DNA of 64,000 bases from Alcaligenaceae bacterium. Lineage in GTDB: Bacteria > Pseudomonadota > Gammaproteobacteria > Burkholderiales > Burkholderiaceae_B. Shown here one piece after another: positions 58,550 through 64,000 of this stretch. Where the stretch lies: contig JACCER010000004.1 in assembly GCA_013416445.1 (NCBI GenBank), forward strand, positions 178,282-242,281, in the 5' to 3' direction. The first letter of the stretch is position 1; the number at the start of each line of letters is the position of its first letter. The notes under the pieces were generated by a model that was not told the DNA's origin, searched no databases, and saw only the letters and a list, made by a program, of their open reading frames with translations. Made by a program: the position numbers and the translations under genes.

Positions 58550-59053
58550 TTACGCTGCCGCGGCACTTTCCACCAACGCCATTTCTTCGCTGGTCATGAG
58601 CTTTTCGATATCGACCAGGATGAGCATGCGTTCGCCCAAGGTGCCGATGCCGGTCAGGTATTCAGTGGAAAAGGCGGTGCCAAACTGGGGCGCGGCGCTG
58701 ATATGCGATGGCTGCAGCATCAGGACATCGGACACGCCATCAACCACGACGCCAACGACTCGGGTCTTGAGGTTGAGTATGACCACGACGGTTTGGTGGT
58801 TGTATTCAACAGTTTCAAGGTTGAACTTGATGCGCATGTCGACAATGGGAACGATGATGCCGCGCAAATTGGTAACGCCCTTGACGAATGACGGCACATT
58901 GGCGATACGGGTTACGGTCTGGGCGTCGTAGCCGCGAATTTCCTGAACCTTCAGGATGTCAATGCCATATTCCTGCGCCGCCAGCGTAAACACCAGGAAT
59001 TCCTGGCCAGTGGTATCGACCTGCTCGGCATTGGATTCGAACTTGTTGAACAT
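58550..59053 (-). CDS. cheW: chemotaxis coupling protein CheW
   Basis: 167 aa. SH3-like CheW fold with [20 protein letters not shown], then [16 protein letters not shown] and [10 protein letters not shown]. It bridges MCP tips and CheA. It lies 27 bp after cheA. Confidence 0.97.
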   Translation of the reverse strand: MFNKFESNAEQVDTTGQEFLVFTLAAQEYGIDILKVQEIRGYDAQTVTRIANVPSFVKGVTNLRGIIVPIVDMRIKFNLETVEYNHQTVVVILNLKTRVVGVVVDGVSDVLMLQPSHISAAPQFGTAFSTEYLTGIGTLGERMLILVDIEKLMTSEEMALVESAAAA

Positions 59054-59080
59054 GATTTTCTCCGAAATTTTAAAGAGGCG

Positions 59081-61168
59081 TTATATGGTTGTTTTGTCGC
59101 GCGTGAAACGCATCAAGGCAAACACATCCACGATCAGGGCGACACTGCCATCGCCAAGTATCGTGGCTGCCGAAACGCCTGGTATTTTTCGATAATTGGA
59201 TTCAAGGTTTTTCACAACGACCTGATGCTGCCCGATCAGGTGATCGACCAGCAAGGCAAAACGGACGTCCTGGGCCTGCAGGACTACAGCTATCGATTTG
59301 GTGATTTCGGTTTCTGCCCCATCGACTGAAAACACGTTATGCAAGGCAACAATAGGCAGGTACTCGCCCCGCACCTGCAACACGTGTTCAGTTTCGGAAA
59401 TGGCGTGTATTTGGTCCATCGCGGGCTGCATGGATTCAGTAACGTGGCTAAGCGGCAAAATAAAGGTTTCTTCGCCCACCCGCACCGACATGCCGTCGAG
59501 AATGGCCAGCGTGAGGGGCAGCACAATACGAGTCGTGGTGCCTCGACCGGCCCGCGAAGACAACTGTATATGCCCGCCCATGCCTTGTATATTGCGCCGT
59601 ACGACATCCATGCCCACGCCCCGGCCGGAAATATCGGTAACCTTTTCGGCAGTGGAGAAGCCAGGTGCGAAAATCAGCTGCCATAAATCGTCGTCGGGCG
59701 TGCTTTCGGTGACCGCCATGCCCTGCGCCATGGCTTTTTTCAGTATGCGTTCGCGATTCAGGCCAGCGCCGTCGTCGGAGACTTCGATAACTATCTGACC
59801 ACCATGATGCTGCGCCGAGAGCAGCATATTGCCTTCTGGGCTTTTGCCTGCCTCGAGGCGCTTTTCGGGCGATTCGATACCGTGGTCGATGCTGTTGCGC
59901 ACCAGATGAGTAAGCGGATCGATAATGCGTTCGATGAGGCTTTTATCAAGTTCGGTGGCCTGCCCCTGAGTAGTAAGCTTGATTTGCTTGCCCATTTTGG
60001 CTGCCGCCTCGCGAACCACACGCGGAAAGCGGCTGAATACGTAGTCCATGGGCATCATGCGTATGGACATGACGGCTTCCTGGAGGTCGCGCGCATTGCG
60101 ATCGAGCTGTTCTATGCCATTAAGCAGCCTGTCGTGCAAGACCGGGTCCAGCGTGGTTGCAGTTTGCACCAGCATGGCCTGCGTTATGACCAGTTCGCCA
60201 ACCAGGTTGATGATTTGGTCGACTTTTTCGACGCCTACACGTATGGTGCTGCTGCTGGAAGCGCCCGCTGGCGCCTTGCTGTCTGGCTTGGCAGCCGCCG
60301 CAACCGCGCCGCCGCTGGCCTGGGCCGGAACTTGCGCCGGAACCGGGGGCGGAGCCGGAATAGCTACTGGCGCCGACGCTTGAACCACCGGCGCAGCGGC
60401 TGGCGCGACTGCTTTCGCCGGCAAAGCCTGGCGGGAAATACTGACTTGATCAGCGTTGACGATAAAGCAGCAGACGGCTTCGATATCGCTGCTGGGCGTG
60501 GTGGTTTTCAACCATATCGACAAGGAATCAGCCGAGCTTTCTTGGTGCAGCATTTCTCCCATTAAAGCCATTTCGTTAGACAGGGCCTGCACGTCTTTGT
60601 CAGTGAGGTTGACGACGCGCACATGCATGGGCAGGTCGCTTGCGGCGACGCCCGGCGCAGCCGCAGCAACATCTGGCTGGATCGGCTGAGCAGTTGAAAG
60701 AGCCGGTTCGGGAGAACTCGCCACCGGAGCGGGCTCGGCGGCAGCGGTTGAGGTCGGCACCACGCCCTGCTGTTCAAGCGCGAGAGCGCGCAACTGGGCG
60801 CAGATGCGCTCGTAGGCATCTTGGCTGGGTTCTTGGGAATTGCGATAAGCGGCTACTTGCTCTGTCAGCACATCTTTGGTTTCCAGGAAGAGATCAATCA
60901 TGTCTTTACGCAGCGGCATCTCGCCACGACGTATGAGGTCGAGTAAGTTTTCAAGCAAATGGGTGGTGTCGGCAAGCATGCCGAAACACCCAAACGTGCC
61001 TGCGCCGCCCTTGATGGAGTGGGCGGCACGGAAAATGGCGTTCAGATCGTCGATGTCGGGATTCTGGAGATCGAGGCCGAGCAGCAAGCGCTCCATGTCG
61101 GCCAGCAACTCGTCAGCCTCGTCAAAAAACGTCTCGAAAAACTGGCTTAAGTCGAGGCCTGTGCTCAT
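59081..61168 (-). CDS. cheA: chemotaxis histidine kinase CheA
   Basis: 695 aa. The Hpt domain carries the phosphorylated His50 in AIFRAAHSIKGGAGTFG. The P2/linker region is Ala/Pro-rich with a CheY-binding part near 175-240. The kinase core has LTHLVRNSIDHGIES (N box), DDGAGLN and GRGVGMDVVRRNI, followed by the CheW-like domain. It phosphorylates CheY and CheB. AAGGA lies upstream of the start. Confidence 0.97.
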   Translation of the reverse strand: MSTGLDLSQFFETFFDEADELLADMERLLLGLDLQNPDIDDLNAIFRAAHSIKGGAGTFGCFGMLADTTHLLENLLDLIRRGEMPLRKDMIDLFLETKDVLTEQVAAYRNSQEPSQDAYERICAQLRALALEQQGVVPTSTAAAEPAPVASSPEPALSTAQPIQPDVAAAAPGVAASDLPMHVRVVNLTDKDVQALSNEMALMGEMLHQESSADSLSIWLKTTTPSSDIEAVCCFIVNADQVSISRQALPAKAVAPAAAPVVQASAPVAIPAPPPVPAQVPAQASGGAVAAAAKPDSKAPAGASSSSTIRVGVEKVDQIINLVGELVITQAMLVQTATTLDPVLHDRLLNGIEQLDRNARDLQEAVMSIRMMPMDYVFSRFPRVVREAAAKMGKQIKLTTQGQATELDKSLIERIIDPLTHLVRNSIDHGIESPEKRLEAGKSPEGNMLLSAQHHGGQIVIEVSDDGAGLNRERILKKAMAQGMAVTESTPDDDLWQLIFAPGFSTAEKVTDISGRGVGMDVVRRNIQGMGGHIQLSSRAGRGTTTRIVLPLTLAILDGMSVRVGEETFILPLSHVTESMQPAMDQIHAISETEHVLQVRGEYLPIVALHNVFSVDGAETEITKSIAVVLQAQDVRFALLVDHLIGQHQVVVKNLESNYRKIPGVSAATILGDGSVALIVDVFALMRFTRDKTTI

Positions 61169-61233
61169 GATCGCTTCCTTTTACTATAGAGCTGTGTCAT
61201 TTGGATATTTTGCTCCCGACTAGGTTTGTTATT

Positions 61234-61249
61234 GCATGCCATGACATGC
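61234..61249. promoter_or_regulatory. near-perfect 16-bp palindrome in the motB-cheA gap
   Basis: GCATGCCATGACATGC is symmetric apart from one mismatched pair. It lies in the 107-bp gap between motB and cheA, the only sizeable gap in this operon. It could be a regulator site or chance. No sigma-28 match was found beside it. Confidence 0.3.
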
Positions 61250-61275
61250 TTTTGCTTAGGCATAGCCCCGCCTAT

Positions 61276-62205
61276 TCAAGGAAAGACGGGCATGGTCGGC
61301 AAGCCAGGCACGATGAGCTGCGGCGACAGCGCGGGCTCCATGATGTCTTGCAAATCGAAAGCGGTTCTGCCCGATTCATTTTGTTCGTCTATGCGGCGCT
61401 CGGCTTGTCGATTCAGCACCACGATGCTGATACGACGGTTTACGGCAGCATCGGGGTTATCTTTAATCAGGCTGACTGACGACGACAGGCCGAGAATCCG
61501 CTTGACCTTGGGCTCGGACATCCCACCGGCGACCAGTTCTTTGCGCGCGGCATTGGCGCGATCCGAAGAAAGTTCCCAGTTGCTGTATTCACGCTCGCCG
61601 CTGGCATATTGCGTATTGTCAGTGTGCCCCGCAACGCTGATACTGTTGGGAAGCTCATTGAAAATGGGGCCTAGTTCGCGCAGGATATCGCGCATGTAAG
61701 ACTGCACCTGCGCGCTTCCGGTTGCGAACATGGGGCGGTTGTGCTTGTCGATGATTTGTACGCGCAAGCCGTCAGGGGTCATGTCGAGCAGCATCTGCGG
61801 ACGGAATTGCCGCAGCACCGGATCGGTTTCAATCAGCACTTCCAGCTTGGCCTTGAGGTCTTCCAGCCGCTGGGTGTCGCGCATATCGCCCTCAGTGTGG
61901 GTATCGCCACGCGACGGAATCAGATTGACGTTGGGAATGATGCTGGGCGAACCACCCGGAATCACAGTGCTGCCACTGTCATTCTTGGGCCCGCCGGTGA
62001 TCGCTTCCATCAGGGGCATGCGGAAGTATTCGGCAATAGCCTGCAAATCTTTTTGCGGCACCAGCGATACCAGCCACATGACCAGAAAAAAGGCCATCAT
62101 GGCGGTCATGAAGTCGGCGTAGGCGATTTTCCAGCTACCGCCATGCGGCGCTTCGTGGCGTGGGCGCTTGCGCCGGATAACAATACGCGGCTCGGATTTG
62201 CTCAT
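61276..62205 (-). CDS. motB: stator protein MotB
   Basis: 309 aa. One transmembrane helix (about 28-50) starts with the proton-carrying Asp31 in YADFMTAMMAFFLVMWL. A plug/linker follows, and the OmpA-type peptidoglycan-binding domain has SVAGHTDNTQYASGE and LSSDRANAARKELV. With MotA it forms the torque-generating unit. It lies 11 bp after motA. Confidence 0.97.
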   Translation of the reverse strand: MSKSEPRIVIRRKRPRHEAPHGGSWKIAYADFMTAMMAFFLVMWLVSLVPQKDLQAIAEYFRMPLMEAITGGPKNDSGSTVIPGGSPSIIPNVNLIPSRGDTHTEGDMRDTQRLEDLKAKLEVLIETDPVLRQFRPQMLLDMTPDGLRVQIIDKHNRPMFATGSAQVQSYMRDILRELGPIFNELPNSISVAGHTDNTQYASGEREYSNWELSSDRANAARKELVAGGMSEPKVKRILGLSSSVSLIKDNPDAAVNRRISIVVLNRQAERRIDEQNESGRTAFDLQDIMEPALSPQLIVPGLPTMPVFP

Positions 62206-62216
62206 AGATACACCCG

Positions 62217-63089
62217 TTACGCTTTTTTGCCCGCCGTGCGGGTTTGCCGCACATGCTCTTCGAGTTCCATGAAAGAGGGACGCACGTGTGAATAAAGCAC
62301 TTTACGGCCAAATTCCACAGCCAGTTGCGGCGGGTAGCCATTCATGCTTGCCAGCAAAGTTACCTTGATGCATTCGAGCACTTTGGTTGAAGCGATGGAA
62401 CGCCGCTCGATGGAGGCTGCCACAGGCGCCACGAAGCCATAGGCCAGCAAGATTCCCAGGAAAGTGCCTACCATGGCTTTTGAAATAAGGTCAGCCAGAA
62501 TGGCAGGCGGCTGGTCTACGGAAGCCAGCGCCTTGATGACGCCCAGCACCGCAGCGACAATGCCAAATGCAGGCAGAGCGTCTGCGACGGCGCGCAAAGA
62601 AATGGCTGGTACATTGCTTTCGTGATGATGAGCCTCGATTTCCTGATCCATCAGGGCTTCGATTTCGTATGAGCTCATGTTGCCGCTGATCATCAGGCGC
62701 AGGTAGTCGGTGATGAATTCCATCAGGGCGGGATCGCTCAGGATCTGAGGATACTCGGTGAAAATCGGACTGGTTTCAGGCTCTTCGATGTCGGATTCGA
62801 TAGACATCAGGCCGTCGCGGCGTGCTTTGTTCAGCAGTACATACAGCAAGGCCATGAGCTCCATGTACAAGTCTTTGCTGTAAGGGTTTTTCTTGATGAT
62901 GCGCGGCAGCGCTGCAAAAAGCATTTTGGCCGACTTGCCACTATTCGAAGCAAGATAGGCACCCAGGGCGGCCCCGCCAATGAGAACAAACTCGAAAGGC
63001 TGATACAGTGCACCCAGGGACCCGCCCAAGGCCACAAAACTGCCAAAAACCGAGAAGAAAACAATTACAAATCCAAGTAGAATAAACAC
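62217..63089 (-). CDS. motA: stator protein MotA
   Basis: 290 aa from a GTG start. Four transmembrane helices, the first FILLGFVIVFFSVFGSFVAL, and helices 3 and 4 near LPAFGIVAAVLGVIKAL and MVGTFLGILLAYGFVAP. The cytoplasmic loop that contacts FliG lies between helices 2 and 3. It is preceded by flhC with a 158-bp gap, which contains a GGCGC-TTTTGC-GCGCC hairpin. Confidence 0.97.
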   Translation of the reverse strand: MFILLGFVIVFFSVFGSFVALGGSLGALYQPFEFVLIGGAALGAYLASNSGKSAKMLFAALPRIIKKNPYSKDLYMELMALLYVLLNKARRDGLMSIESDIEEPETSPIFTEYPQILSDPALMEFITDYLRLMISGNMSSYEIEALMDQEIEAHHHESNVPAISLRAVADALPAFGIVAAVLGVIKALASVDQPPAILADLISKAMVGTFLGILLAYGFVAPVAASIERRSIASTKVLECIKVTLLASMNGYPPQLAVEFGRKVLYSHVRPSFMELEEHVRQTRTAGKKA

Positions 63090-63247
63090 GGATACGCCCT
63101 AGATAAACACATACTGCATATGATCCCTTGTTTTGGGCGCGCAAAAGCGCCTGTCAGAGGGGGTTTTTGAGCCTAAATCCCGGTTCTAGCAAAAAACGCC
63201 AGGCTGACCCGTGGCGGCGCAATGAATAGCGGAGACTCAAGCAGACA

Positions 63248-63916
63248 TCAGCCCGGCAACGGCGTGGGTACGCGAGCGGAAGCCGCGCGGCCCGCAATAG
63301 TGGATATCTTTTTGACAGATGACTTTGCCGCAGCTGGCCTGGCCGCTGTTTTCAGCGCCACTGTTACCTTGAGCCCCCCGCCCGCCTTGGCTCGTTTAGC
63401 AGCTGCAGCGTGTGCACGAGTTTTCCCCGCACGCGGTGGCGGACGACAGATGGCGCAAACAAAACCTTTTTCGGGGTCGTGGGCATGGGCTACGAAATTG
63501 CCCTTGCAGCGCTCGCACTGGGATAGCTGCACCATATTGCTGTCGAAAAAGCGGACCAGCATCCAGGCCCGGGTGAAACTGAGCACGGGTTCGGCGTCGG
63601 GTTCGTTGATCCGGCCGACGGATGATTGTTCCAGGTAGAGACGATAGGCCTCGACCAAGGCGTATGACTTCTTTGCCGGCGTGTGCGCGTCCATGTATTG
63701 GTAGACGCTATAGAACATGCTGGAATGAATGTTCGGCAGCCAAGTCATGAACCAATCGACTGAAAACGGCAACATGCCCTTGGGTGGCGAGCAGCCTTTC
63801 ACTTCTCGATACAGACGGGCCAAGCGATCGTAGCTAAGTCCGGTCTCGGCCTGAAGCACCTGCAAACGTGCACCTAGCCCGGAAATTTCATTATTGTTGT
63901 AGAGAGGGGTAGGCAA
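63248..63916 (-). CDS. flhC: flagellar master regulator subunit FlhC, altered 5' end
   Basis: 222 aa. The core is diagnostic (GARLQVLQAETGLSYDRLAR; GCSPPKGMLPFSVDWFMTWL; NIHSSMFY; then the Cys-x2-Cys zinc pairs CERC and CAIC). The C-terminal tail is Lys/Ala-rich and longer than in E. coli. The N-terminus is short: the usual ~15-20 residues before the LGARLQ segment are replaced by PTPLYNNNEIS from a TTG start that lies in an inverted repeat. flhD is not seen upstream. Confidence 0.9.
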   Translation of the reverse strand: MPTPLYNNNEISGLGARLQVLQAETGLSYDRLARLYREVKGCSPPKGMLPFSVDWFMTWLPNIHSSMFYSVYQYMDAHTPAKKSYALVEAYRLYLEQSSVGRINEPDAEPVLSFTRAWMLVRFFDSNMVQLSQCERCKGNFVAHAHDPEKGFVCAICRPPPRAGKTRAHAAAAKRAKAGGGLKVTVALKTAARPAAAKSSVKKISTIAGRAASARVPTPLPG

Positions 63917-63976
63917 TCCCGTGCCAAAGGCTTATGGTTACTGGTATTCGACTCCACAACCAAACGGGATTGCCTA
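63910..63976. repeat. 13-bp inverted repeat next to the flhC start
   Basis: TAGGCAATCCCGT (63910-63922) and ACGGGATTGCCTA (63964-63976) are exact complements 41 bp apart. One arm contains the flhC TTG start and the other runs into an ATG reading away from flhC. This may be the end of an insertion sequence or a regulatory site. Confidence 0.6.
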
Positions 63977-64000
63977 TGCCAAATCGTACCACTGAAACCC
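63976..64000 (+). CDS. start of an unidentified reading frame cut by the window end
   Basis: ATG at the inverted-repeat arm opens MPNRTTET before the window ends. No Shine-Dalgarno is obvious. It could be the first codons of a transposase or chance; only eight codons are visible. Confidence 0.2.

Noticed and set aside
63976..64000. Naming the terminal frame as a specific insertion-sequence transposase
   Set aside because: Only eight codons are visible and the inverted repeat does not match termini I can name.
1..64000. tRNA, rRNA, riboswitch or prophage genes
   Set aside because: No cloverleaf, rRNA segment, recognisable riboswitch aptamer or phage structural gene was seen on reading the gaps.

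Overview
The window reads as the chromosome of a flagellated betaproteobacterium of the Alcaligenaceae (Bordetella, Achromobacter or Pusillimonas type). Evidence is the Bug-family solute receptor, the catabolic CoA genes, an FlhC-type flagellar regulator, an extended FlhF, and the order motAB-cheAW-MCP-cheRBYZ-flhBAF. No species can be named from the sequence alone.

Region 1 (1-11.4 kb) is metabolic and accessory. It holds a cut-off SDR dehydrogenase, a Bug-type periplasmic binding protein, a CoA-transferase/enoyl-CoA hydratase pair divergent from a LysR regulator, a DUF4351 (Rpn/PD-(D/E)XK-like) protein, a pentapeptide-repeat protein, a Fic AMP-transferase with its small YhfG-type antitoxin, a second enoyl-CoA hydratase, a hydroxyacyl-CoA dehydrogenase coupled to a c-type cytochrome, a GNAT-like protein and a hemerythrin.

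Region 2 (12-29.5 kb) begins the flagellar locus: fliA, flaG-fliD-fliS-fliT, a FliK-like/FlhB-like pair, fliE facing fliF, then the unbroken run fliFGHIJKLMNOPQR. Region 3 (30-46 kb, minus strand) has two chemoreceptor genes with a lipoprotein gene between them, then flgBCDEFGHIJKL, with flgA, flgM and flgN divergent from flgB. Region 4 (47.8-63.9 kb, minus strand) runs flhC, motA, motB, cheA, cheW, an MCP gene, cheR, cheB, cheY, cheZ, flhB, flhA, flhF. Together these encode nearly a whole flagellum: MS ring and switch, export gate and ATPase, rod, hook, hook-filament junctions, cap, stator, and the chemotaxis relay that ends at FliM. No flagellin (fliC), flhD, flhG or cheD gene is visible. 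Three strong sigma-28 promoter matches (flaG, flgK, flgM) and one weaker match (an MCP gene) explain how late genes could depend on FliA.

The most unusual non-coding feature is a repeat element present twice, at 29.7-30.06 kb and 47.27-47.77 kb, each time between convergent genes. Each copy has a perfect 31-bp inverted repeat around a conserved ~120-nt core. The arms of the two copies differ at five positions, and every difference is matched on the partner arm. Both copies are preceded by tandem repeats that look like copies of the element's left edge, and the second copy carries a nested palindromic insertion flanked by 6-bp direct repeats. A separate family of ~33-bp REP-like palindromes is scattered between genes.
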